From Apostichopus japonicus (lineage: Eukaryota > Echinodermata > Holothuroidea > Aspidochirotida > Stichopodidae), in NCBI RefSeq assembly GCF_037975245.1, contig NC_092562.1:17032521-17096520 (forward strand): a stretch of DNA of 64,000 nucleotides, given 5' to 3'. This document shows, one piece after another, positions 51,841 to 64,000 of the stretch. The notes beneath the pieces are model-generated. The model was given only the letters and a program-made list of their open reading frames with translations, was not told the origin of the DNA and searched no databases. How positions within the stretch are numbered: position 1 is the stretch's first letter; each line of letters begins with the position of its first letter. The translations under genes were made by a program, and so were the position numbers.

Positions 51841-54800
51841 TACATACACACATTCCATTACACAATACAGCAGTGTGATAGTCACCATGTATATAGCGAC
51901 ACCACATAGTTCAGTATACGCATATATCTTCTATTTTAAATGTACCACTCTGAATTTCTTCATCCATGTTCAGTTTTCATATTTAAGTTTGTTGAACATG
52001 AGACAGACAATTAATTTACAACATTCTACCAATGCAACCATATATCTATAGAGCAGTCTCCACCCCCCTCCTCCCCCCCCACCAACCCTATCCCCTCCCT
52101 GTCCACCCCTATTCACCTTCTCAAGCACATAGTTAAAAATTAAACAATTACAAGCTAGGATCTACAATGGTAAGAATTACTTGAGAATCGCAGGTTTTTT
52201 ATTCCTTCATGCCACACATTTTTCTTTTGTAAGCAGAGTACACTGGCTTGTGTCTTAGACCTTGTACTTAGTACAATAAAATATATTGAGGCTGGGAAAT
52301 AAGAAACTAGTGTCTTCTTTAACTATATTATTCTCTGTTTCTATTTTGTTATTACACGGCTCTATGTATAGACCCTCTTCAGGGATAAAAGGTCAGAGTT
52401 AATACACTTTCTTTGTTGTTTTATTTTTTCTGTCTTTGGTTTTGTGTTCACTTTGTTTGTTTTGCTTTTGGTTTGTTTTCTCATCTATACAGTGCTGTAA
52501 CGTCTGCACTGCACAACACATGTGCACTATGTGTACAGCAATCCATAATATAAACTAATAGTGCCTTCTTCCAGCTCTGTGGCTAGCAGTTAGATCATTT
52601 AATTGTGTATATTTATATTTAATTATACACTGTTATCATCAAACTACAAAGTAAATGGGTATAGATCAATACACTATGGTAGATGAATACAGGCTACAGT
52701 AAATGTATGCAGCATAGAGAGAGCAATGGAGTGAACAGATATAAGTTAACTGTAAAATTCTGTACCTAAGAGGGTTGTTGTTTTAATGTGTTGAGTGTAT
52801 GTAAACCAGATGGCATACTCCACTATGTATTTTATACACACTGTTGCCCCCTGTGTTGAAATGGTACTTGCATGGGCACTATATATGCAATATAATGCAT
52901 TGTGCCACAATCATGGATGGAGTGTACACAATATGTACAATAACATCGACCATATATGTGTTTTATTACTATTACTATTAATAACCACAGGAATTATTCA
53001 ACCATTTTCAGATGTGATGCATAGAAAACGTGGACGGTAATTCACACAGTACAGTAGCTTGTGCGTGAAACGTAAACTGCATACCCATGACAGGCTAACA
53101 GGATCTACAGTATATTACACATGACATAAATTCAGAAGTGTTGATTATCTTGTTGTACCATAGAAAGGAATCGTGTGAATGTGAAATTTCAAGTTACAGT
53201 ATAAGGACGAGGTGTAAACAAAGACCTAAGACTCCATCTAGGTAGTGGGCTGCCAGTAAATTCACATACAATTTTATCATGTTACTAATATTCATGTTTA
53301 CAGTACGAGTTAAAAAATTCTCACATTTTCTCTTTGAGCGCAGTATTTAATGCACCAACTGCATTGTGGAAAGAAGAAAAAAAACTACATCTGACACATA
53401 CCAGCATATCAATTTTTATTGTCCTTTTTCTGTAACCTCAATTGTTATTTTTCATTATCCACAACAGATGGAGATACTATATGCAAGAAGATGAAGAAGA
53501 AGACAGAGAAAAAAAAAAACCCAAAGAGTCCAGTGGGGAATACACCCTCTACTTCCAATTGAGCTTGATTAATACAAAAATTTCATAACACACATGGGAA
53601 ATTTTAATGAATAAAAGAATATTCACACTGAGATAAAAAAAATTTAAAAAAAAATCATAGAAACAAGACTGTGCATGATCAGCTGTTTTGCTTTCCCAAG
53701 TTAACTTTTTTTTCATATTTTCATATCTTCAGATGTAAATATGATATCATAATAAATCTTATTTCCAGGGAGAAACCCTTCCACCGGGGAGATGAAATAA
53801 GACGGCATTCATCAGCCTTTCAAGAACTGAACCTTGAATATTAGTTCCGATGTAATCCTCATTATAAGCCAAGAGCAGCAGATATTTTTCATCTCAATTA
53901 CTTTATGGTCGCTGGAATATTACTAAGTTGGAGACTGCACAACAGACAGTCTTACATATACATGTTCACATCATTTCTGATATTTATATGAAGACACGCT
54001 TTAAAACCAGAAATATTTTGACCAAAAGAATCCATAAAATCCATACTCCTTAAAAATAGAAATGTCTTTATTATTATGCTAATGACTTTGATTAGCAAAA
54101 AGCCTCGCTCGTTCATTAATCCTCAAAGCCTTACATGCGTGGAAACAAAATCAAACATTTATTTTTTATTTTTCCCTCTCTTTTGCTCTTCCTTGCCTTC
54201 ACCTTATTCTTCCTTTTCTATTCTATTCATTTATATGTAAGCTTTTTTTTTTTAGCCTCTCCCATGGTATAGATCTAGAAAAAAAATCAGCATCTCCATG
54301 GTTTGAGTTCCCCTGTATTTGCATACCCTCTCATTCTTTCCTGCCTTAGCCTATTAAACTTATAGCTTATTCTGTTTTTTCTCTTTTTTTTCTTTGGCAG
54401 CTAGCATTTTCGTGATGGCCAAATGAGATAAGCCTAGCCATTTGACTAACCCAACCAACCACTCTTGACAATAATATGAGTCCATGCATAAGAGAGACAA
54501 GAGTAGGAGAGAGAAGAGAGAGAGCCTAATACAATCATCACTGAATATACACACACACACGGACACACACAACAAGAGGTTGTATTGAATGAATAGCTAG
54601 CTGTAATGCATAGATACACTGTGTACAAAGGTTGGCTGGATGTATTCAGAGGTATATAGTAGACTTAAACAGTGTGTGTATATATGTGTACAGAGGCACA
54701 GAGTAATTTATGCCACACAATAATATTACTGGCAGGAGTTGAGCTGTGGTTTAAATAAATAATTGTCAGGCAGGTTTTGGTTGGGGTAAAAAGCAAAAAA

Positions 54801-55979
54801 AGAAAAGAAAAGAAAAGAAAAGAAAAAAATCAACCGAAAGAAACGTTAGGCAGGCAGTCAATACTTCACAAACACTGTTGGTCAAAAGGGTATAATATAC
54901 TGGTCACTGGATGGACAAAGGAGGAGGAAGAGGCTTCTTCGGTCAGTATATATAGTAACTCTGACCACAAAAGCTTGCTGATAAGTAGCCATCACTTCAA
55001 TGCCCGGAGCAGGATTTACTTACATAGCAACTGAACTAATAACCACCACAGGGAAGCTGATCAATATGTTGGCTTAAATTTTTTTTTTCAAGAAAATAAC
55101 CATTTAAAAACAACCTTTTTTTTGCAACGTTGGTGACAGATATTTAACCTCACATCTATCAAGGTATATTTTCATAGCTACCGAAAACATCACATGTTAA
55201 GTCCTCAAATTTTAACTTTTTCAGAGTTCCAAAAAAAAAAAATTGAAGATTTTCCAAAAGTGTACTTTCCAATGGAACAGGTTTTACGCACAAAATTAAT
55301 CTTGTATTTTGAGGCTCGGTGCTGTTGCAGTTTCAAGACTGAGTTGTTAGGGAAACTCAAAATGCACTGAGGAACACTGGTGGTAACGTGAAAAGATGAA
55401 TAGATGAAAAGAGGCAGATATCTTATACTAATGACGTCATCATATTTTTGCATAATTTCTAAAATTGACTTATTATGCTGATTTTTGTTTCGTCTTGGAG
55501 ATGCAGGAATAATCTCGTAATTTATTTCAGAAACAGAGGAGTTTGTTTATTGTAACACTGCTGCTCACTTTCACACCTAAAAATACCAAAAATTAATTAA
55601 CAAAGTTGACATGACTTTCAAGTTCTTAAAATGATGATCTCTCAAACTAAACTGGACTTTTCACAGCTATTGAGAGCATTCGCTAAATCGCGAGTATGGG
55701 TGTGTATAGGTCACATTTTACATACAGTAGGATTACGAAGAAAGGACGGGATTGTTTCTACCCTTGAAGAAACAAGATAATACTACATGTTCTTTACTAA
55801 CAGTTTGTAACAGGGCATCTGGGCTCTTATCTCTTCAGGATATTTAGGTAGCTAGGTGAGGGCACCCCCCATTCATCAATCACTGCATGGTATTTTTTAA
55901 ACCCACTGAAAAAACAGAACCAAATGCCAGTTCCCAATTCCCAAACCAGAGATTTGTGTACCAAACCCATGGAGGAATC
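51841..55979. other. Non-coding stretch with microsatellites
   Basis: No gene recognised. Contains AC repeats near 54549, an AAAAG run at 54797-54827 and a block at 53770-54150 with octamer- and homeodomain-like words (see findings). Confidence 0.4.
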
Positions 55980-56029
55980 CCCCAACCCCCCTCCCCCACC
56001 CCACTCAGCAATACTGCAAAGCAGCAAGT

Positions 56030-56128
56030 TTGAATATAGGCCAAAAGAATCTGATCCAAGGACAGGATTAGTAGCCAGAAACCTACTGAATGTGGTGCGG
56101 ACACTCTGAACCGCTACGCCATGCGGTA
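56030..56128 (-). mobile_element. Degenerate tRNA-derived SINE head
   Basis: On the minus strand, GCATGGCGTAGCGGTTCAGA contains a good pol III A box (TGGCGTAGCGG, 56121-56111), followed by GTCCGCACC and, about 60 nt on, a weak B box (TTGGATCAGATTC). This is the layout of marine-invertebrate tRNA SINEs. Its tail and ends are unclear. Confidence 0.45.
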
Positions 56129-59100
56129 ACAGTAAACAGTAACATTAATCCCCAGGTTACATTTCTTAGAATCTTAGAAAGCAAACCGCAAACCAACATA
56201 GTTTTTCACCTTATCCTACAAACCAGAACCTCAATCTATGGAAAACAGATATGCAACAGTTAAAGAATTATACACATGTATAGAAGTTTCACATCGTGTT
56301 CCTTAGTGTGTTACTTTGCACACTGGTTATTCTCCTATAATAGACACCACCAATTTAAACTACAGACACTTGGCTATTAGCAAGTCCCACTAAGCTGCAT
56401 GCATTTACTTCATGAACATGTGGTTGCATGTGGATTCCTAACTCATTGTTTTGCCTTGCTTTATCCTCCCCATCCAACCCCCCCCCCTAATTTTTTTCTT
56501 TCTTTCTTTTTTAAGGTTCAACATCCGATCATCTATACAGCTGCCTTTTATGTCTTGAAAAGCAAAACTAATCACATCTTTAGGCCAATGATCTTTTGTC
56601 CTCAGGTGAGACACCCTTCTTAGAAAATACACCACACTACACTGGTCTATCAGTTATTGGATAACAATGCTAGTTTCACACTCTGATGCACCCATTCAAT
56701 CCAGAAAGAATTCTCCCTCATCCCACAAAGTGTTTTCAAATGGAACCTTTTAATCTTTCCCTGCAATGTGTTCAAAGATATATATACACTATAGATGCTA
56801 GTATGAGCTTCTATATGCATCCCCAACATGTACTTTCACCACAACAGTGTTCAACATGTACAGCATGTCATAAAGCACATAACAATAATAATAATGTTTC
56901 TATTTGTGAGCCTGCTGCTACATGTTAAGGATAAAGTAGTTTAGGACATCAGACCTCCTAATTCTCTTCTTTTTTTTCTTCTTTTGTCTTTTCGGCTGTT
57001 CTCCCTGATGCCACAGAAATTAGGTCCGTTCAAACCGAGCATGAAATGAAATAAGGGCTATAGAGTAGTTATCCTGCTAAAATACCTCAATATGGTGAAA
57101 ATTCCCCGATGAGAATAAAATCTAGGTCCACATACCAGCTGATGACATAATAGTACAGTCTGACAAGACATAAACTATAAATACATCCAAGGCTCAAAAT
57201 CTCTGGGCAAAAAGAAATTTATAACAGCCATGAAGATGAAAAAAATCTAAGCAGAAATAAAGGTTAAAAAAAAACATAACCTGTCGTATACTAAAAGATG
57301 TAGGTCACAGGGGCCTATGAAAGCTAATTCAGTTAAGCAAAAACAACATTTAAAGTGAACAACTATGCATCCATGACCCTTGACCTACAGGTATATTATA
57401 TAAAGACCTGATACCTGAAATGAGGACAAACATGTCTAAAAATGATCTCACATATTTCCAAAGGTCCCCAGATTCATGGAGCAGATTTACGAGCCCCAAG
57501 ATGGAATCCTATCCACTGTGCACTGTGTAATACAGGTATTGACACACACACACACACTTTAATATACCGACCAAGGTACCGCTAGCATATTTCTGACTTA
57601 ACAGTACCTTGTTATTTCTGTTAGTTGATTTAACCTGGCAGCCTTGGCTTAAAGGATGACCTTTCGGCAGAATTTTAGTCTTGATATACAGTATGTCAAA
57701 GTCCCAAGCAGTTTAAACATTTTGAGTGCAATAGTGATGTTTCTATAGGTATTGAAGTTTTCAAGATATTCACCCAGGTTTTAAAATATGCTGAAACTCT
57801 GGAATATGCTCCTTTGAAGGGTAAAGGGAAAATGGCATCGGCTCCTCTGTGCTTGTCTTAATGCATAACGGTTATCCATCGGTTTCAAAATTCCTAGTAA
57901 CTCAACCCATAGAAGCATGAGAGGAACCTCAGATTACATTCAACACGATTTGTCCGGCCTTGCAAAAATTTGTGATGTATTGCACACATGTCAACTGATA
58001 CCATAATTTTGTTTACTTTTGTTCTGAGTTTTTGAGTTTTGTGTAGCATCTCAGGAACTGACCTTAGAATGGTCTGTGGCGCTCTGTGCATATTAGACTT
58101 AATAGTCCAGTCACTTCAATTGATAATTATCACTTGAATAAAGGGTCATTTCTCAAAATTAAATTAAAATACATACAACCTGGACTGACAGCAATGTGTT
58201 TTAATGATCTAATATATGCTAAATTAATTTTGAGCCTATATGAAGTGGTATCAGGGAATGGTCACCAGGCCCTGCATGGTCGCAATCCAACTGTCTTCAG
58301 AGCACAATTGCCAAATTTCAAATAGTGTACATTCCTTTTATGTAGTTATTTTTCTTGCACATGAACTGATTTAATACAAATCAGGAAATGTTGTACAATA
58401 CAAGCCAGTATTAACCAAACAAATTATTAAACTCTTTTAGAACAGGAAAAACTGTTTCAAATTGGGGAGAAATTTGCCCTGTACCATCCCAACCCTCCAT
58501 TGACCTAGCTCCCACCTGTTCTGTAATTTACACTTGTTACAACGTTGTGCGATGCTTGTTATAAGGATTCATGTTGAGCAGAGTTAGAAATAGACAAAAA
58601 CACCTTCACTGACTGAAAAAGTGACTCAAGTTGAGACCACAGTAAATTATTATAGTGCGTGTGACTCCCATCCCCCCCCCTCCTACACACCACTTTTCCT
58701 ATCCCATCACCTCCAACTCCCTGATTCACCTTGTACACAAACACAGCAAGAAAGCCAAGTGCTGTGTATGTTATTACAAAAGGTTTACCTTGCATATTTC
58801 ATGATTGTAGTGCACATGCACGCTACAATATTGGCATTACTGGCCAAGTGAATGATACCTACATGACTGGACGTTTCATATAGTCTCTGACTCTCTGTAC
58901 ATTTGCAGATTTCAGAGGCTAGCTGCGTAGCCAACTTATTCTGAGCTTGTCACGGCGCTCACAAGCGCCCTCACTTTGGTAGGTACCTACATGACTACTC
59001 TCCCTGGTGTGTTGTCTGCCCAAAAAATGACACCATGAACAACCGAAAAGTTCTTTCTAATGCTGCAAGCACTTTACGCACTCTACAATACTGCGTATTT

Positions 59101-60387
59101 GCTGGGGAATGCAGTTCTAGTTCATAATTGTTTTTAAAAATAAACACGCACAGAGTTCCCAAAGTTAAAACCTTTTGTACAACGGATGCTGATACTTATT
59201 AAACAATCTTCTTTTTTTTTCTCTCTTTTTTTTCTTTCTTTCTTTCTTTTTAAGAAATTATATTTTCAAGTGATATGACACTAGGTAGTTGGCAACAGTT
59301 TAATACATAAATCATCTAACAATGCAAAAGTTTATTAGGAAATTTTTGTTTACATCCATCTGAGCAATTGTGGGGGTATATGGTTGTTCACAAATGAGGG
59401 TACATGTCATATTCACAAATTATATTCAATACAGTCATATTACCCCCACAAAATTGTAGAAATAGGAGGAAGAGGATATATCTTGGGTGGTTGGTATGTA
59501 ATATTGTAAGTTCTTCATTTGTGTTACATTAAATTGATAAATTAATACATGTTCTGTTCAGACCTACTTTGTAATAAGCACATATATATGTACTCTACTG
59601 TTCTGTATCGTATAGTTTTTATATGTGTATACTATAGGTGAATACAAGTGTTACTCTATTGATATAATGTCTGTGTACAAGTTAACATGTGTACACTCAG
59701 TCACATTTAACTATAATTATAATATTAATAATAATCATAATATAAGCTGTATACAGTATACTTTGAATGACAGTTAATGACCAGTCCTTCTGGTTTTGAT
59801 TGTACATGGTATTTTAAACCTACCAATACCCACAAAAACCCAGATCTGATGTTTATACCAGATTTGATCCCTGCCATTTTTTTGGTGATTTATAAAAGGT
59901 CAAAGAGAAGCTTATTTGTTCTTTGGATCTGATTCCATTTGACTGTAAGTTATCCCAGCAGAAGACCTACTGTTTAGCAGTATTGCCCTCAACTGACATC
60001 AAGAACCACAGGGCCAGCTCTCACACTGTATTTGTTGGGGTTTATAGATCCACAACGCACATTGCTATAATCTCTTTTCGGACTACCAGGCAGGCAGTCC
60101 TAGGGATATGAAAGCAGAGAAAAATAGCACCCCAGTGAGGTAGGCCTTTGACAATAAAAACCACAGGGTACTGTTAAAGGTGGGATCGCTCGTAATTTCC
60201 TCGTAAATTCTGTCCTTCACACCACCCGATTCAAAAATAATATCAATACTACCCTCTACCGGTTCATCCTGTTGTCTCGTAATTTCTCACCAATCCCGTA
60301 TTTACGGCTAGTAAGCAATAAACGGGTTCGGTTACTTGAACGGTGGCCTTGGCGAAATTCCTGCATAGTTTCTTGTCTGTGGCAGTA
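56129..60387. other. Non-coding stretch
   Basis: No gene recognised. A CA run lies at 57541-57556, C-rich tracts at 56475-56488 and 58670-58682, and a CTTT run near 59232. Confidence 0.4.
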
Positions 60388-60415
60388 CAGGGAGTTGTTA
60401 TGGAACAACTCCCTG
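60388..60415. repeat. Perfect 12-bp hairpin
   Basis: CAGGGAGTTGTT, loop ATGG, AACAACTCCCTG. Related hairpins lie at 60566-60594 and 4570-4598. Confidence 0.85.
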
Positions 60416-60565
60416 GTCAGTAATGTGCGGTATTACGCTGCGTTTTCGTGTGTATTGTGTGATACAAAACTCTGTGCTTTGTTTTACGTTCAGAACTTTT
60501 TCACAACTAATGGGCTGTACAGTATAAGTTACGGTCGAGCTTTGCATCAGGCGTAATAGTTTGAC

Positions 60566-60594
60566 CAGGGAGCTGCTACTCTAGCAGTTCCCTG
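60566..60594. repeat. 13-bp hairpin related to the one at 60388
   Basis: CAGGGAGCTGCTA, loop CTC, TAGCAGTTCCCTG; one mismatch in the stem, which would be a G-U pair in RNA. Confidence 0.8.
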
Positions 60595-63188
60595 CTTTTA
60601 CTCTTTTAGGCCTACATGGTGAGCAGTCGAAGTCAAGAAACAGCTCAAGAAACTAATAGTTATGAGCTTTATGTCTGATTCACGCTGACTGGTGTCACAA
60701 AAAGACAAACGCGAATGAGTGAAAAAATTGACTGAAATGATTACAAACTATTGGGTATCAAACGTAAAGTCAAGTCCGTCATGTGTAAGCAATTGCTATT
60801 TCAGCCACTTTAGGTATTAATTATACATAGACAGAGTCACAGCTTACATTGTATTTTAGATATAAATTTTAGTTATATATCAGGAGGGAAAGTCAAAGCA
60901 TTTTATGTCATATACCATATACAGATAAAAATGTATATTTAATTATTTTTGAACTCCTGGCAACGGGCCCTTTAGGCGATCACAGAGCACTTGCCCTACC
61001 TGCACCCTGTCCTCCTAACCGGTGCACGTAAACCCTGTCCTTGCACCCCTTTGACCCGAATTAAAAAATAACGAAACTTGAACGGAAAAGGGAAGGAAAA
61101 TACGTTGCCATAAGGGGCGGCTCCACCCTCTTTAGAAAGGACTGGCAAAAAGGGAATAAGTACATGAACAATAAACTAATAGTTATTTCCATTGAAAAGT
61201 GTCTCGATGAGCATCGGCCGTCAAAGCAAAAAACTTTTTTTTCTAAATCACGTCAGTGTATTGCTTTCCAGCGTACTGTACTCCCAGAATTGACTATCCT
61301 GCTTCTTGTTCCGAACGGCTCCCAACGAAATGCCAGAAAGTCGGCAACGGGGTTGGGGTGGGTTACCCAGCTCCACCATGGGGCACCTCATCACGACTGA
61401 CTCGAATTACAACTCGAAACTTTAACTGAAACTGGATTGAATTAAAAAAAATACATACTAGCTGTCTGCATGGATCATACTTATCTATACTATTGTGTGA
61501 CCATATAGGCGTACGGGCTCTATATGTCAACCAGGAGAGACTGGGGGAAGCTTTTTTTCTTGCCACAGAAAATTAAACATTGCCCGGAAGTTCCTAGCAC
61601 GATTAATTCATTTCAAACTTCGACGGCAATGAAGGACAAAGAGAACCATATAGGCCTATGCCTGACTATAAGATCATTGAACCATCACGAACAACTCTGA
61701 ATAATCTTCCATTTGCCGATTTATTACGCTGGGAATAAGGGGTGGGGGTGAGGCTTTCCATTTGATCCCCAAGTATATTGAACGGTCACCACAACAAGGG
61801 TGTATAGCTTGGGACTAGCACGGGGAGACTTGTCAACCTTGTGAACTTTTTTGGGGGTGAGATGCGGGGGGGGGGGGGCGGTGAGTCGGCAAACTAAAAC
61901 ATACAGGGTAAACTGAGGGGAGGAAAGAGGTCAAAAAAAGGAAGAGTGAAAGACAGATGAAGGGATGGAGGAAGAAAGTAAAGAAAATGTGGAGATGGAG
62001 GCTATGGGTAGAGATAGATATGATATGAAAGTACAGAGAAAAAAAAACAAGAGCAGAAAAATTGAGATCACTGGGATACTGTCAAATACACAAGGAGAAT
62101 ATACAATCTAAATACTGGAATTAAATAATGCACAACATAAATACAGCTTTATGACATCAACAAATCAAAGGCGAAGGATATAATGTTTCAAGGATGCTGG
62201 AAAATAAGACACAACAGAAGATGATTATGGTTTCCGATCTATTAGGCTTCTTCTCTCTACTGCTACCAGGATGTAAGAGACCACAGGGACTCGCACAACT
62301 CTTTAAGTTGTGATGATCTCTGACCCTTACTATGCCTAACTGTTATCTTGCCAGGAAATAAATACACCAGTGCATGAGAGGAGGTGAGAGACAGGACTGA
62401 TTGATCGTGTCGATAGGGGTACATGTGATTCAAGAAGATAGATGTAAAGATTAGCATCGTTTGGACACTTCAAATGGGACCCCCTCCCCACCCCCCACAC
62501 CCTCCCCCACGTTCAAATCATATCCCCTCCTGGCAACGGAAATGAACACCAGTATAAATAAACCGATACAGATATGTATACACGCTGTGCGTGTAGGCCT
62601 ATATACAATAATATAAAGCTGGCCATTCTCTGATTGTTACTCGTTGATTGAATTTCCCCAACCTTGCCCACCTTGACTTAGAGGGTGGCCAAGCTCCTGA
62701 TTCACAGTCATAGCTACTATCGAACAAAATGGACGAAAGCAATTTATCTCAATCTGGAGATGCAGATGTATCAATAGCTGCTAATCCAACGTTTGTGAAT
62801 GTCGCACAACCTGTCAACAAATGTCTGGGAAAAGTGCTTGTCCCTGCCATATGTATGATCTCTTTTGTTCAGGATCATGTAAATGTGGCAATGTGTATTC
62901 GTATAGTCTGAGGTTTCTCTCCCATGCTGCTCCATATCTAATCCTACTGGTGACATTGGACAGAACATTGGCAGATGGCTTCTTGAGAGGTGTTGAAGTA
63001 ACTGGATCAGGTGTATCTGTAGAGATTTCATAAAACAAGAGTTACTAGATTGCAAGTATCCTGCTATAGCTTCTATGGCTGTGACTAAAAATATACCTTT
63101 TGTTTAGAACTTATCACACTTATGCAGCACTGGAAACTGATATTTCAATTTAAATGGTGTCATTGAGTTTAGAGGACATTGAAGTTAC
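60595..63188. other. Non-coding stretch
   Basis: No convincing gene. A G-run lies at about 61867-61880 and a C-rich patch at 62480-62510. A short frame with a strong start context at 62729 is unassigned. Confidence 0.4.
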
Positions 63189-63443
63189 AAGTATGTTGGT
63201 GAAACCAAGACCACCCTCAAGAAGCAGTTCTAGTCACAATTCAATACCATGAAAATGGAGACTCCAGTAGGGGAACACTTTCAGCTGCCCAATCATACCA
63301 TTAAAGACATGTCCCAACAGGTAACTAAATTCGTATTTAACCATCTCAGACACAGTACACCACAGCAGAGATAGAGTGAGTGGACGGAATGCCCTAGCAC
63401 CATTCAACTGAATGGGCTCAATATACAGGAAGGACATGACTAA
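63189..63443 (+). pseudogene. Decayed GIY-YIG endonuclease end of a Penelope-like retroelement
   Basis: One frame reads KYVGETKTTLKKQF, a stop, METPVGEHFQLPNHTIKDMS, a second stop and then IQLNGLNIQE. The order YVGET, TPVG-HF-NH, and N-GLN near the end is that of the GIY-YIG nuclease domain closing Penelope-like element ORFs. Two internal TAG codons make it a relic. Downstream at about 63669 lies AAGAAGATCCTGATAATATC plus a closing hairpin arm, like the element's 3' tail. The reverse transcriptase part was not found. Confidence 0.7.
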
Positions 63444-63886
63444 CTTTATCCTGCTCCATCTCTGTATTCTGCTATAGTTTATTCGTCCTCTCTCCTTACT
63501 TAATCCTCGCTTTGTACGCAGTTTAGCACAGTTTATCTAAATACCTCTGCTTTCACTGACTCCTTTTGTTCAATACACCATTAACTTCTTTCTTTGTGTT
63601 CACCATGTCCTCTCTGTTCCAGGCTCTATTGTGTCTCTTGAATTTACTGTTACTAGTCAGTTTGCCTCTAAAGAAGATCCTGATAATATCAGGCCCACTT
63701 ACTTTTATCAATTTTCATACACATGTATGCTTTTTAGTTGATGAGCAATATGCTACCATTTTTTTCTTTTCTTTTGGAATTTAATGAGAATGAAATTGTA
63801 TTATTTTTCTGATCACATCAGATCAGATAAGATTAGCACTGCTCTTCCAGTCTGTAATTCATGCAAGGATAAACATATAAATTTAC

Positions 63887-63987
63887 CTTCTCCTTTCTGA
63901 GTGTCAACTGATCTTTCTGTGGTGACAGCTGCTGAGAATGCCTCTGTTTGACTTTCAGCATCTTTCCGGAAAAGATGCATTTGAAAC
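63887..63987 (-). CDS. Candidate exon of unknown gene
   Basis: A 101-bp minus-strand segment between a plausible acceptor (TTCATTGTATAG) and donor (GAGAAG|GTAAAT). Two frames are open; one reads FQMHLFRKDAESQTEAF. It matches nothing I know, and does not resemble the missing ZSWIM N-terminus. It may be chance. Confidence 0.2.
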
Positions 63988-64000
63988 CTATACAATGAAA

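Noticed and set aside
62729-62911. 60-codon plus-strand frame with a strong start context
   Set aside because: No known match, and overlapping frames on the other strand are equally open; kept only as an unassigned frame.

Overview
The window looks like nuclear DNA of an invertebrate animal. The coding exons are small and lie in AT-rich introns that start and end with GT and AG. Between them are miniature inverted-repeat elements, minisatellites, SINE-like relics and many long G or C homopolymers. A single-copy ZSWIM4/5/6-type gene and a signal-bearing GST fit a marine deuterostome, possibly an echinoderm. That placement is inferred from style and protein resemblance only.

Two protein genes can be modelled exon by exon. 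On the plus strand, 750-6469 holds a complete five-exon glutathione S-transferase of the pi/mu/sigma group, 283 residues, whose first exon adds a hydrophobic signal or anchor segment. On the minus strand, 38531 down to 16634 holds the last 13 coding exons (1,031 residues) of a ZSWIM5/6-like protein, from the SWIM zinc finger to the C-terminus. All splice phases agree. Its N-terminal exon was not found and probably lies beyond position 64000, which would make the first intron longer than 25 kb. The two genes converge tail to tail. The interval between them holds a tandem array of about 145 bp units (8739-9298) and a probable ZSWIM 3' UTR of about 6 kb.

The non-coding part is rich in mobile DNA. 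Two hAT-type elements have exact 8-bp target duplications: 46-415, just upstream of the GST gene, and 25003-26124, in a ZSWIM intron. Two short elements with TA or TTAA flanks sit on either side of GST exon 4. A decayed Penelope-like GIY-YIG endonuclease lies at 63189-63443, and two tRNA-derived SINE relics and a family of hairpin tails are also present. Minisatellites lie close to several ZSWIM exons. From 38532 to the right end I found no convincing gene; this is best read as ZSWIM first intron plus repeats.

I did not find a clearly new biological system. The best leads are the signal-bearing GST, the mobile-element architecture around it, a possible let-7 site in the ZSWIM 3' UTR, and a dispersed repeat that carries strong splice-donor sequences antisense to ZSWIM.
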